Assembly (NCBI GenBank): GCA_015680685.1
Contig: MNCI01016193.1
Location: 177,619 to 237,618, forward strand
Direction: 5' to 3'
DNA length: 60,000 nucleotides
Source: Gnetum montanum
Lineage: Eukaryota; Streptophyta; Gnetopsida; Gnetales; Gnetaceae
How positions within the stretch are numbered: position 1 is the stretch's first letter; every line of letters begins with the position of its first letter. This document shows, piece by piece, positions 21,838-34,365 of the stretch. The translations under genes and the position numbers were made by a program. Below the pieces are notes generated by a model. That model saw only the letters and a list, made by a program, of their open reading frames with translations. It had not been told where the DNA came from and made no database searches.

Positions 21838-24060
21838 ATGAACCCTGAGCAACCTTTAACCTCCACCCTAAGCACGATTTTTATTCAACCTGGTCAAAGA
21901 GAGATCATAATTGATCTTCTTGGGGCTGGGGGATTTGCCTTAGTAGAGAGCTAGTCATTCAGAATACATAACCAACCTCTCGAGTACATGGTACTCGATG
22001 ATGAAAAATATAACTTCCTTTGCACAAAACTCCAAGTGGATCTATCCCTAGATTGTTGAGAAATGAACGTCAAACAGGGTTATGACATCATACACCAGAA
22101 TGGAAGGGATTACTTCCCTACCTCCAACAATTTCATTCTACTCATCGAGACCTTTTAATGGCTACTCAACCAACTCGTTTGACTAAGTGGGTTGAATGAG
22201 CATGACACGGCAACCAATTATAAGGAGCCCCTACAGAATGGACAAGATGAGTTTGAGGCTCATTCGGAGAATGGGAATCCCTTTTACGCCTCTTTTTAGT
22301 AGGCTCCCTTAAGTTTCATCCCTCAACAATCCCAACCATTTACCTTCTATCATGCGATTACATCTCATTTGTCACCTCCCAAGTTAACCTAAGTGCATGC
22401 ACATCAGGGTGCAAGGCCATCTATCACCCAACCTTTGTACATCACATGCATCAGGGTGTAGGACCATCTGCCATCCTCCCCTCGATGATGTCCATGCAGT
22501 CTACACAATCCTTCCTTCTAGCATGTGTGATGCCAATGTAGCCTTACGTGCACACTATGCAGATGTCCCAACCACCACCAACTCAAGTGTCATACATCCC
22601 ACCTATCCCATCGACACCCCCTACAATGGTGTAAGTCGCAACTACATGGTGGGTCCCAGCTCCCATACCCATGGCACAACATACATTGCAATACATGCAA
22701 TAGGCATTGTACTTGGTCATGCAGCCCATAGCAGGGCCATGGATTACTCAAGCAGCATAACAGGCAGCATAACTAGCATAGCCGGCTACACCCATCCTAA
22801 GCTTGGACCAAGCATTCCAGCTCATCCACATGCTCATCGAGGAGGTTAAGAAACTCAAAGCCTCCTCCTTTGAAACAATCCAAGTGATGGACGTTTACCA
22901 TGACAACCCAATCAATCTTGCAGTCCCATCACTGACCCTACCTCTTGGAGTCCAACTTCCCTAGTTTACTAAATACAACGGTGAAGAGGATCCTAATCTC
23001 CATCTAGTGACCTTCCATTCTGAATTCCTTCTATTGTAGGCATGGTCACATGCAATCATCCATGTGTTTGCCATGTCCTTGACTAGCAAGGCACTAGACT
23101 GGTACCGCACACTCCCTAGGGCCTCCATATCTTCCTTGGAGGAATTGCTTAGTCAATTCATCACTCGCTTCAAGTACACCTTGAAGCCTAAGGTGACCCT
23201 GGATCAACTAATGTAGATCAAGCAGGGCCACTTCGAGCTTGTGTAAAAATTCATCCAGTGCTAGAGTGTAGCACTTAACAAAATTCATGAGGCCATCGCA
23301 GAAACCCACATACTGGCCATTTTCAAAGGTGTAGTGAATGACTTCATCAAGTCAAAGTTGTATTACCTTGCCCTGAATTCCTTAAGCCATGTGTTTGCTC
23401 AAACAAAAAGCATTAAGGATGTGGCGAAAGCCAGTAAGAACCTAGCCTACATGACCTACAAAAATGTGCATACAAAGAAAGATAAGGAAAAGGACAAGGC
23501 AACCACAACTGTTGTAATGGTGGCTAATGAGGCCAAGTCAAATAATGTTAAACCAACAACCAAGGCATCTAAGGCCCTAGCCAATAGTAAGGCATCCAGC
23601 TCTGGCACTATGATGACCAACCAATCTGCATCATTGGTGGCCACAAAGCAAGTTACCCCAAATCTAGACTTTGAGCATAAGGACCACTCAAAGTACACAC
23701 CATTACCCATCAAGCTATCAAATCTATTGGGTCAACTGCTTAATGCTAGGTGCATCTAGTATAAGAAAATACTTGAGGATGCTTGCAAGTACCATGACCA
23801 CTACTATGAGCTTCTCAAAAATCCATCAACAGCTACACCAAATGAGCCTATGGTCCTTAAGCATTTTAGGCTGGATTGGTTCTACCATTACCACCAACTA
23901 CTTGGCCATGACATAGACTTCTGCATGGCCTTACGGGATGACATAAGAATGCATGATTAACCAAGGCCAACTGGTTCTTGATGCAACCAACCCAATTTAC
24001 CCATAAAATCAATCAATGAAGGTTTACAAAGACCCTCTTAACACAAGTGGTGTAAGCTAT
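21838..24060 (+). pseudogene. gag: gag of the giant Tat element (broken)
   Basis: ATG at 21838 opens an N-terminal domain (MNPEQPLTST; LDDEKYNFLC) that aligns with the start of gag in element 1. The gag core runs in another frame from 22803, with SLTSKALDWYRTLP and IKSKLYYL words. A Lys/Thr/Ser-rich linker (about 23500-23650) follows, then a Tat-type C-terminal part with HYHQLLGHD near 23880-23910, the place of the zinc knuckle, whose first Cys are lost. From 22803 to about 24000 the frame is continuous and interrupted only by stops, five TAG and two TAA by my reading. The next module is protease. Confidence 0.75.
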
Positions 24061-24427
24061 GTTATCAATGTCATTAGCATTGATGATGACTTAGAACAAG
24101 CATAAGAACCATTCATGGTTTGTATGCCCTCTGCTAACACTAGGGCCTTCTTAGTGTCAACCAATTTGAGATCCCCTTTTTTTCATCAAAGCACCACCTT
24201 GGGCACCCATGACATCCTTTGTGGTTAGGGCTTCGCAACATGTTGCAACAATATCAACCTAGACACCTTTTTCCATTATGATACCTGAACATGTAGACTG
24301 CTCACCTACTCAAAGTCTAGTGGTGGGGACTATGTCAGGCCCTACTCACCTAAGGCCTCATCCTGCATACAACAATAGGTGGTCTAGGTGGTAGCCTGGG
24401 AGGCCCAACGAGCACCTCACTAATAAA

Positions 24428-25584
24428 ATGATTAAGAAATGCCTAGAGCTAGGTCCACCTAAGTCCATCCCCTTATCTTCTATTTCCACAATAGCGTTGA
24501 CTGGAACAGCCACTGCAAGAAATCAAGAACCAAGCACTAAGCCTCAAAAGCAAGCAAAACAAGCACAGCCCAAATCTCCTCCCCGAGAGATCCATCTCCT
24601 GGGTTGCATGGAGGAGATGAAGGCCAACAAAGCAACTAATAGCGGTAAGGATTTCCTAAACACGTTGGGACAATTTAAACAAGCTTTGAAACAAGAAAAT
24701 ACAACCTTGAGCTGCTACAACTTGGTCATGACCTCCTCTACTCATTGTGAAGTATTAATTCACATGTTGACCTATATTCTTGTCAAGGAGGACATCCCAG
24801 CAAATGAACAAGCCATCCATGTTGTGATTCTTTCCCCTACACCACAAGGATCGAGGTCAGCACCTCTAGCATTTCGTAATGAGGTGATTAAGATTGACCC
24901 TAAAAAGGTTCAGGTTATCACCACACCAATGTTCATAACAATCCGCATAAGGTAATGCAAGATTCACAAGGTGCACATCGACAATGGGATGGCAAGTATC
25001 ATCCCATTCCTAGTCATTAATCAACTTGGTTTCGCCAATTAAATGAAACCCACAAAGATAATGTGCCTGAAGTCCTTTAATGGATCACACGTTGTAGTAA
25101 GGGGGATGGTCATGATAGCTTTCATGATAGAGGAGTAGTTCCCCACAACTACTGAATTCATTATCATTGAGAAGATGCCCAAGTTTAACCTAATCATGGG
25201 AAGGCCTTGGCTACCCAATTACGAGTTGTCTCCTTATCTATCCACCAAGAAATCCACCTTTCGTATGAAGGTGGAGAAGTGATTATTCATGGTGATAATG
25301 CAGCCCCTTTGACCATCAATAACCTTAACACAAAACAAGGGTCAAAAGTAGAGTTCCTTGATGATACATCACCTATAAAAGATGAGGATCAACCTTGTCT
25401 GACAGACCCACCCGAGGAACCAAAAGAAGCTGATGACCTTCTTCAGAAAGCTTTATGGGTAGAGTTGTCCTTTAGCATCATGGATGAGGGTCTAGGCGAA
25501 TATCTCCTCATGCTGCCTAGGCCCTATGCACCCCCAACCCACATTAGGTTAGGAAGCAACTACATGGCTAAGGCATCCCCTTAG
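24428..25584 (+). pseudogene. pol: aspartic protease region of the giant Tat element (broken)
   Basis: 24428-24955 is open (175 codons). It is a Pro/Lys/Gln-rich linker, then the segment before the protease typical of Tat pol (a FLN-x-LGQFKQALKQ word). The active site follows as HIDNGMASIIP with D-N-G at 24980-24988; Asn replaces the usual Ser/Thr/Gly. FNLIMGRPWL ends the fold near 25210. A frameshift there moves the conserved GGEVIIHGDN segment to the frame open from 25207 to 25584. Usually RT follows directly; here 6.5 kb intervene. Confidence 0.7.
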
Positions 25585-25794
25585 TTCAACATGTGCTAGG
25601 TGCCTAGTTGCCCCTAATCTTCACATGTCATGTTTGCCTTTTTCTTGCATAGTTACATTTTACATGGTTGTTTGTGTTTTGCATTATTCATTTTATTATG
25701 CATTCATTCCTTTTACTTATGCATTTTTTTTAGTTTTCTTATGCATTAAAAAAACACTAAAATTCATAAAATTTAAAATTGCAAAAAATACATA

Positions 25795-26050
25795 TGGCCT
25801 ACCATGGCCTAAAACTGGCCACCTTCCTTGCGATGCCATGGCCTGAGAAGGCCTTAAACTAGTATACAACCAACTATGGCCTAAAACTGACAACCCTTTT
25901 TCTTTCATTGCATCAACCTAGAATGGCCTGAAACTATCGTTGTGATTCACCAAGGCCTAAAACTAGCAGCACCTTATCTTTTTATTCATGATTCAAAATA
26001 GCCTTAAACTAGCAACGGCCCTCCCGCCATGGCTCTAAATTAGCGTGGGG
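25795..26050 (+). repeat. short-motif array, between protease and antisense gene
   Basis: Seven to eight copies of a word near CCATGGCCTAAAACTGGCA (for example 25803, 25845, 25876, 25925, 25950, 25990, 26030), spaced 25-45 bases. Same family as the arrays at 5070, 31845 and 35615. Confidence 0.7.
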
Positions 26051-26246
26051 CCAACAAAGAACCTAATTGCATCAAACTACTTCATTACTAGCACACAATA
26101 CTTAGCAATATAAATGCAAAAATTTACATAAAATAGTTTATCATTGCATCTTCATTAATCCATCAATAAAATACATGGCATGACTATATAGCAAAAATGG
26201 CAAAAAATTGCAAAATTTCCCAATAGTAGGGCTACATTAGGATTGC

Positions 26247-29200
26247 TTAGCTAGTAGTATTTTGTGGGGGTTGAGGCTCCTCTTCCTCTTCCTCTATTGC
26301 TTCACTAGGGACCTATGGCATCGCCTGGTGCCTACGTGAAGCAACACAAAACAAAAAACTAGTTAGCGAATGCACAACATGAAAAACTAACATAAAAAGC
26401 ACAAAATCACAAAAAAAAAACTATCCTAAGAGGGTTCTACATCCATCTTTGGAGGCACTCTTTCAAGGCCCTCCTCCAAGCATTAGAGGATTTTGACCTC
26501 TGATAGCCTTGTTCGGTCCTCCTGGCCAAAGTCAATCCCCACAAGGGTCTTGCCTTTTTCCACAGTGGTCCATGCAAGTAGCTCCATTGAAAACATGGCA
26601 AAGGAAACCTCCCTTTAGGACATAGTAATCTACCTCTTTGGAAACCCACTCACCACTACATGACAAGTGAATAACTCATAAGCCCATGTCCCACCTATTG
26701 CCTCAAGGAACATATCATGGCAATGGTGTTTGATGGACTCCTCCTTGTACCATTTAAGATATGTGTTTCACTTATTCTTGTAGTGGTGCTTGTGGTTCTT
26801 TTGAGTTTTCCCCCACTAATACACCTTTGTGTTGTAATCTTTCCAATCCTAGTTTTTTTAGGTAAGCAAATCCATCTACAACCTTTGCTTGATGATCTCT
26901 CTGGTGGCCTCATTCTTGCCCTATATTATCAACCAGTACCTAGCATAGTTAATCTTGACTATCTGTTAGGTACTTATCCCCTTGTGCATGAGCCACAAGG
27001 AAGTCATAATGGGATTGCAAGTCCCCCATTTTGGTGTCCTAGCTCATAGCCCTGTCCTAGAGCTCATGTACCTACTTCCATAGGTACTCGTTGGTATGCC
27101 TGCAAACCCATAATGCTTTCACACATGAAAGCATGCACTTACTTGCAGCCTCATACACATAGCAAGGCACTTGCTCCACCTTAGGGGGAAACTCAAGAAC
27201 AACATCCACCTTGGCCACCCTACTTGGATCCCAACAAAGCTTACAACCTGTTGGATCCCACAAACTAAGTTTCACATTGGTAAAGCAAGATAAGAAAATT
27301 AACATCACAAGCATACTGAGCTTAGGATTCATCTGCAATAGGCAGTCCACCATGTCCTCAACCAAATCTTCCATGAAGGTGAAATTTTTGGACACCTCTA
27401 CCCATGGCTCCATACAGTAGTTGAGGTGAATGCTAGACCACTGGCAGGTATCTTTGTGGCTACAATGCAATAACACATTTAGCAATAATCAAGTAGCCAA
27501 ATATGCAAGAGTAGAAAGAGAGTAGTAACAGATGACAATGCAAAGCAAATACCTAGCAAACCCTCAAGTGTGAGAGTGAGGGAATCACCCCAGCTACACA
27601 CCATCAAAGAGGTTGTCAAAATCACCCCCGTTGGGGTGAAGCAATTCCTGCTCTAATTATTGAAGAACCTCTATAGCCTCATGTAGCTCCTTCTCCTGTG
27701 TTTATCCTTCCTTAGTTTGAGGAAGGACCTCCTCTGCTACTACTTCTACCACTACTTCAGTAGCCCTCTCACCTAATTTCAGCAATTCACACACATGTTA
27801 AGATTAGAATTTTAACACTTAGCACAACAACTTAGCATAATCTAGCATAGCATTACATAAAAAATAAAAATATAAAAACATAAAAACATAAAATGCAAAA
27901 AATGCATCCAATAACTCGTACTAACCTACAACATCTATGCGTAAGTCACAAAAATTCAAGCAAATCTTCTTGCCACCTCCCTTTTCGACCTCCCATGCAA
28001 GCTCCTCTACGAGACGTGGCCTCTTAATATTTGCCTTAAATAGTCCCACCATCTTAGTAATCTAACATTCTACCCTGGCCGTGTTCCAAGTACTAGCTAA
28101 TGGGGGCTCACTTGCACTATCATGCAAGTAGTGAGATCACCCTAATGGACCTTTAGTCATTATGAAAAATGACTTACCAATCACCTCTGGGGATCCTACA
28201 CTCACGTGATAGAAAATAGGTGCTTGATCCATAGCTTCAAAAGCTATGTGCGATCCTACACTACCCATCACCTATCCTTGCAAACCATCAAAAACTTCAC
28301 AAATCTTCACAGGCATCCTGCAAAGAATGCAAAGTGCACATGCAACCTCACATGGAGGTTGTGATGCAACTTGACGATCTTGGCATGCAGGCTACCGACA
28401 AGGTGAGAGACCCAATTGTACCTTATGCCCTCCTCCAGCACATCCCTCATCACTTGAGCCTACTCTACCCCAAGGATTTTCCCTTGGGAGAGCAGCTTCG
28501 AAAATGCATGGGCATGGAAGAGAGGGTAAAGCTCACGAAAAATAGGCACTTGTACATTCTTAACAAGTATGCCTTTGCAAAATTAAGAACTACCTAGCCA
28601 CTCCTTGATATCACCTTGGTGGTCCACCTCTCTATTGGTCTTATCAACAACCAATGGGCCATCAGAGGGGAGACCAAAGAGGTCCGCAAAGAAGTCATCA
28701 GTGAGGTCCAAAATCACCCTCATACCACGTACCTGTGTGAAAAAGTGATGAGCATTGTTGCTAAAGGAATTAATAATAGCAACCATTTTGAACATTGAGA
28801 TACCTGGGCTAAGGGCCAAGAAAAGGTCCATCAACCTAGCCTATTGGTCAACTTCGCTAGGGCCTCATGGCACAACCAATGTTGCACACCCTCAACATCC
28901 CCATACTTCATAATGAGGGTGGCCTCAGTGCGGCCCATAGCTACCACTATGACCTCTCTTAAAGTGACTGCAACTACAATATAGGCAAAGAAAACAATGT
29001 TAGTATCATGCAAAAAGGTAAAGTAGCAAATGCACGAGAGTAGAGCGATAAACTGCTTACATAGGACAAAAGGTGTGTGTGATGGTGTTGGTGGAACCAA
29101 TGCCTCCTTGATGCTAGGTACATCATCCACCCACTTTGCATCCAACCAACCATGGGTCCAACACCTCTCATAGGCTTTTGAATATCAATGTGGGTACTCT

Positions 29201-31478
29201 GCTAAGTCAAACCCAATCTACCCGATCACCCCCTACACAAACGCTCTTGTAGGTTGAAAATTTTTGCAAGGTAGTGCGAGTTAGGTTCAAGGCCCCCTCC
29301 TCATCATGTAGGTCATGCTCACCAATGCTAAATATGGCAAAAAACATGAGTAGTTAGCACCTTTGTATGAGCCAATAGCCAAACAAATAATGCAAAAATC
29401 ATAGAAACACTTACCCTCCTACACACTACACCATCCCAAATGGGTTCTAAAACAAGGTTTGCATACATTGAGAAATAAAGAGAGTGTTTCTCTTGTTATA
29501 ACAATTGAACTCTGGCATCTGCCAAATACTGGACAAAGGCCTAACGTCCCTAGGGCCTTGGCCTAAACCTCCTACTCCACCATCACTAGTAGTGGGCTCA
29601 TCGGACATGAACCTCAGAATGTCTCGATTTGCCCCTGGTAGCAATGTCTCCATGATGACACTAGCAACTTTCACTCCTAAGTGTAACCACATCATCACAC
29701 TAAAGTGTTAGAGTAGGACTTCTAGGAACTCACATGCTCCTAGCCAAAACCATACTACCTGGTGATCCAACTGTGTGTCTGGTGTAGGTATGTTTGGAAT
29801 GGGCTCGCTCATACAGTAGAGGACACCAACGAGCTCCACCATGATGAGGATTGGCTTTAACAATATTCTACAATTGTGAAAGCAACAAAAAAACATTATT
29901 CTACATCAAGTGCACAAAAATACACTTACACTTAGCAAAATTAGTAGAGTCAACATAGAGTAACATAACTTAGCAAATATATATATATATCCTTAAGGTC
30001 CCCCTCCAGGTCCTACAAGCATAACATGTTCACACATACATTTGATGCATCTAATGCTCACTGGGGTACAACATTAACATAGCATTAGCATTTTACTTTA
30101 CATTCACATGTTATGCATTGCCTCGGTTTGCATGTTTTAGCATGTTTGACACGTTCAGTTTGCAAGTTTAGAATTTTAAAAAAGCATTGGTACACATCAC
30201 ATTTTGTTTCAAAAGAGGCATTCTAGCACTTTGCATTCTCACAGTTATCACTCTGACATTTGGCATTTTATTTTCACACTTAGCAAATTTTTAAATTTTT
30301 TCTAACTCTAAGCAATGTGCCCAAGGTGTCCACAAAAAAATTCTAACTCTAGGTTACCCCTCCCTGGGAGCATAACCCAGGTAGATGATAAGAATTCTAA
30401 TTGTCAGCTATGCTCCCCAAGAAGCATAGCTCCCAAAATTAGGAAATTTTTTCTAACAGTTCCCCAAAACATGCAAAAATCGAAAAAAATTCTAATGGTT
30501 AGGAGCGTAGCCACACAACACCCACAAAAAAAATTTTAAAACCCAAAAAAAACTAACCGCCACTCCCACCGCCACATTGTGCCTTCATCCTAGGCACTAT
30601 GGCCCCTCTTCACAGCACCACCTACCCCATTACACTCTAGCATCACACATTGAGGCACTCCCCATGGCCATAGTCTATCATAGCCTTTCTTCCTTTGCCC
30701 TTACTTCTCCACTGTAGTCGTAGCCATCGCAACCATGCTAGTCACCCTACCCTGGACTCAAGCTTTGAAACGAAAATAAAAAATTGTTTGTCCCTGGCAT
30801 CATGTGCCCAATGTGCCCTCATCCCCCCTCCTCCCTCACCCACTATTCCCTTCCATTGGCCCTAGGACCACTGCCAAACCATGATTTCTCCTACCTATGC
30901 ACTAAGGAAAAAGGTTAGGAGGGATGAGAGGGGATCCTATGATCCCTCATGCCTAGGTCACAATTGCCTTGGTTGTGGTAACAAAGCTCTCATTTTTTTT
31001 CCTTTTCCCCTTGCCCTAGTCACAGCCAGAAAACCCTCATTTTGCCCTTCCCCCATGCCCCACATAGTGCCAAGAAAAAAATCCCTACCCCACATGACCA
31101 TGGAACCAAATTATCCATGCCCACGCAATGTGTGCATAAAAGGAAAGAGAAAAGGAAAAAATGAGTAAAGTAAAACCCATCATCCATAGACGCACCCTCT
31201 TTCCCTAGCCATAATGGCCATCATGGCCATGGCGACGGTAGTCCCTACCAAGGCAAGTCGTCCCAAGTTCCAAACCCCAATACAAGGTAAAGAAAAGGAA
31301 GTACAAAGTAAAAATGATAAAAGAAAGGGTAGAGTGTAGCACGGTACCTGGCGAATGGCAACTTTCTCCATTTCTTCACGTGTGCCTAGGGTAGATGTTG
31401 TAGTGTTGGCTCTCCCTCATCCACGTTGATGAGCTCAAGTTGCTGACATTCACTTCAGCCCATCATGTTGGCTATCAT
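26247..31478 (-). pseudogene. antisense spliced gene of the giant element (copy 2, eight putative exons)
   Basis: Unknown protein on the strand opposite to gag-pol, between protease and RT. Readable exons on the minus strand: about 31478-31348, 29867-29415, 29327-29061, 28973-27926, 27772 to about 27552, two or more between 27500 and 26437, and 26331-26247. Splice ends are good: GG|GTAAGT at 29415/29414 with TTTAG at 29328; TAT|GTAAGC at 29060 with TTGTAG at 28974; CACGTAG before 26331. Exon 2 has KPILIMVELVGVL and a conserved IWQMPEFNCYNKRNTLFIS block; exon 3 has AEYPH-x-YSKAYERC; exon 4 has VRGMRVILDLTDDFFADLFG and YPLFHAHAFSKLLSQG. Each block aligns with copy 1 and the first two with fragment 3. 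The last exon is acidic (EEEEEEP). Broken by frameshifts and TAG stops. Confidence 0.65.
29868..31347 (-). other. long first intron of antisense gene copy 2
   Basis: 1.48 kb between the donor CGCCAG|GTACCG (31348/31347) and the acceptor CAATTGTAG (29869-29868), minus strand. It contains a TA microsatellite near 29980, loose AGGAGCATAGC words (30360-30510) like those in the LTR U3, and short open frames I cannot assign. Confidence 0.45.
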
Positions 31479-31566
31479 GCTCTAGATTTCATGTTCTAAT
31501 CACTACACTTTGGCTTCCACTCCTTACTCCAACTATGTTATGCTCTGTAAAATGACAATTTGACCA

Positions 31567-31583
31567 TGGTGAAATGCGCATAT
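31567..31583 (-). promoter_or_regulatory. possible TATA box of antisense gene copy 2
   Basis: GGGTATATATGCGC on the minus strand, about 90 bases before the first in-frame ATG (31478). It is followed upstream by repeated AGCATAGC words. Weak evidence alone, but position and strand fit a separate promoter. Confidence 0.3.
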
Positions 31584-31844
31584 ATACCCTCCTAGGATAA
31601 TTAAATGTTCCACCTACTAGAACAATGTCCCATACTTAAGAAAATTTTCTAAGTTTTTCTTCGAGCATAGCAAGGGGCCAAGCATAACAAGGGGTGAGCA
31701 TAGCAACTAGAATTAGAAAATTTTCAAACATTTTTTTGGTAATCCTTGGAGTTAGAAAATTTTCTAAATTTTTCTGATTGCCTGGTGAACACCTAGCCTA
31801 ACTCCACATTCCAAGCACTCCCAACCTTGCTTAAACCAATGCAG

Positions 31845-31950
31845 TTTGCACAAACTGTGGTTTGCTATGACCTTAAATTGGCAAACCATGGTTTGCTATG
31901 ACCATAAACTAACACCTCATGGCCTACTGAGGCCTAAAAATAGTCCACAT
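31845..31950 (+). repeat. short-motif array, before RT
   Basis: Three to four copies of GCTATGACCTTAAATTGGCA-like words at 31867, 31895 and 31925. It closes the 6-kb insert that holds the antisense gene; the array at 25795 opens it. Confidence 0.65.
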
Positions 31951-32097
31951 ACTTACTTCTACAACTCCACATATGTATACTTAGGTAAATTTTCATTGCA
32001 CTGCTTTCCTTATTTTATGCATTTTGACTTCATTTAACAAAGGTGCGACTTGACATTCTTTATGGTTGTTTCGTAGGATTCTTGGTAAGATTGCAAC

Positions 32098-33890
32098 ATG
32101 AGCACATGTGGGCATCTTCATTCACCGCTGGTCCTTACTAGGCCTCATGGTGACCTCATGCAATGCATTGATACTAAATGCCTAAATCTTGAGCCTAAAG
32201 CCCATGATGAACATATAGCATCTATAGAGGCACCACTAGATTAGCCAGATCATCTAGTCAAACCTCTAGATCTAGAGGTAGGTGACATCACTAAGGATCC
32301 CCTCGTTGAAATCCCTATAGCAACACTTAGTGATGAGGAAAAAACACTAAAAATTAATTTCTTGTTAGAGCCTCAACACACCCAAAGCATCACCAAAGTC
32401 CTCAATGACAACATCAAGGTGTTTGCATGGTCTTATGAAGACATGTCAGGCCTAGATCGTCACATAGTGCAGCATAATATAATCCTCAATCCTCGCATAA
32501 AACAGACCAAGCAAAAAGCTTGCAAGGTTAGGCCTGAGGTGGCATTGGTAGTCTATGATGAAATCACCAAGCTTTACAAAGCTAGTTTCATCTGGGTTGT
32601 TGACTACACAAACTAGGTCTCCAAAATCATGGTTGTACCCAAGAAAAATGAGAGCATACGCATTTGCATAGACTTCTGGGGCCTAAACAAGGTGCCCATT
32701 AAAGATGATTTCCCATTGCCTGGTATTGATTAACTTGTCAATATTACAGTAGGTCATTCCTTGTTGTCCTTTATGGATAGGTTCTCTAGTTACAACCAGA
32801 TTCAAATCAACCTAGAGCACTAACTCAGTACTACCTTCATGACCCCTTGGGGTACATTTTGTTACATAATGATGCCTTTCAGACCAAAGAATGTAGGAGC
32901 AACCTATCAATGCACCATGATGTATATTTTCAGTGATTATTTCCTAGATTTTCTTAATGACTATATTCACGACATAGTAGTTAAGTCCAAAATGGTACAT
33001 ATCCATGTAAATGACTTAGACTGTGTACTCAAACATTGCTTAAGATATGACCTTAGATTGAATCTAAAGAAGTGTGTCTTTGGTGTCAAAATTGGTTGCA
33101 TGCTAAGTTTCATAGTATCAAAAGCAAGCATATGGGTAGACCCCAATAAGGTTAAGGCCATCATCAACCTAGCTTCACTAGCTAACCTTAAGGAGCTACG
33201 TGGGTTACAAGGCAGACTACAATTCATTTGTAGGTTTATTGCATAGTTGACTGACAAGTTGTAGCCTATGCAACATCTACTCAAAAAGGGAGTCCACTTC
33301 AAGTGGACAACCCAATGCTAAGAGACATTTGACAACCTTAAACAAGAACTAGCTCAACTTCCTACAGTCTACCCTCTATAAGGAGATAAATCATTCTACA
33401 TCTACCTTGGAACCTCCGACACATCCATCGCTTCTCTACTTTACCAAAACTGAGACAATGGTTTAGAGATCCCTGTATACTACCTAAGTCATGCATTAGT
33501 GGCCCATGAAGCAAAATAAAATGATGTGAAAAAGAACTGCCTTACCTTGGTCTTTGTGCTTAAGAAGTGGAGGCACTATCTTTTCCACAGCCAAGTACAC
33601 ATCATCTGCAAAAGCAAAGTACTCCAGGCAATCATCGTAAACATTTATGAAAGTAGTCAGATTGCACGTTTGAAAGCAATAATTGTAGATTTTGACCTGC
33701 ACTATATAGCACAAGCATCAACTAAAGGTTAAGTAATAGCTGCATAGCTCATAGCTTCTCCCATAAATGATCAAGCAATGATAAATTTGAAATTTCTGAA
33801 TGAGCATGTTATCGATCAAGGCTAAGTGCTTGCCAACTTTGAGCCAATCTTACACTTTGATGATGCTTCAAACTCTCAAGGGATAGTGCC
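32098..33890 (+). pseudogene. pol: reverse transcriptase and RNase H of the giant Tat element
   Basis: One frame from an ATG at 32098 to about 33890, broken only by stops. RT: FAWSYEDMSGLDRHIVQHNI near 32420; VVPKK then ICIDF; DDFPLP; FMDRFSSYNQIQI; TPWGTFCY. The catalytic YVDD box reads Y-I-H-D near 32960, so one catalytic Asp is His and this copy could not polymerise DNA. After RT come the connection (LQGRLQFICRFIA) and retroviral-type RNase H with YYLSHAL near 33480. RT sequence and order place it in the Tat lineage. Just upstream, TTTCGTAG at 32069-32076 looks like a splice acceptor, which would suit splicing from protease into this ORF. Confidence 0.85.
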
Positions 33891-34365
33891 ACTACTGTAA
33901 TCATGTTCCCCTTTGTGGAGATCCACCCTTCGCTTCACTTTGCATTTCCTTACACCAACAATGTAGCAGAGTACGAAGATCTCTTTAGAGGCATCTTAGT
34001 AGCCCGTGACCTAGGAATTCAAAACCTAATGATCCAAGGTGATTCACAATTAGTCATTAACCAAGTTATAGAGGTTTACGCTTACAAAGCACAACACTTA
34101 CAACCTTACTATGACTTAGCAAAGCACTTGCTCAAACAATTTGCAATTGCAGATATCCAACACATTCCTGGCAACAAGAATGTCATTGCCAATGCACTAG
34201 TCGCATTAGCCTTTAGCATCACACTTAACATGTTTCATGCCTTGCCTACTTCAATAACAGATTGCATTGAACCTATCACACAAACAACTGACATTTTATC
34301 CATAGCCATAACAAGCACAACTCACGCACAAGAATGGTACGACGATAGTAAGTCATACCTTATAT
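33891..34365 (+). pseudogene. pol: second (archaeal-type) RNase H of the giant Tat element
   Basis: Open from 33903 to 34364 in a new frame. TNNVAEYEDLFRGI carries the Glu, and MIQGDSQLVINQV the Asp, of the RNase H active site; the first Asp lies in the broken stretch before 33903. QHIPGNKNVIANALVALA closes the domain. A second RNase H between the retroviral RNase H and integrase is diagnostic of Tat-lineage elements. Frameshift at its start. Confidence 0.85.

Noticed and set aside
22397-22849. 150-codon open frame on the plus strand in gag
   Set aside because: It overlaps the linker of gag in a different frame from the alignable gag core (from 22803), and its His/Thr-rich content looks like an off-frame reading.
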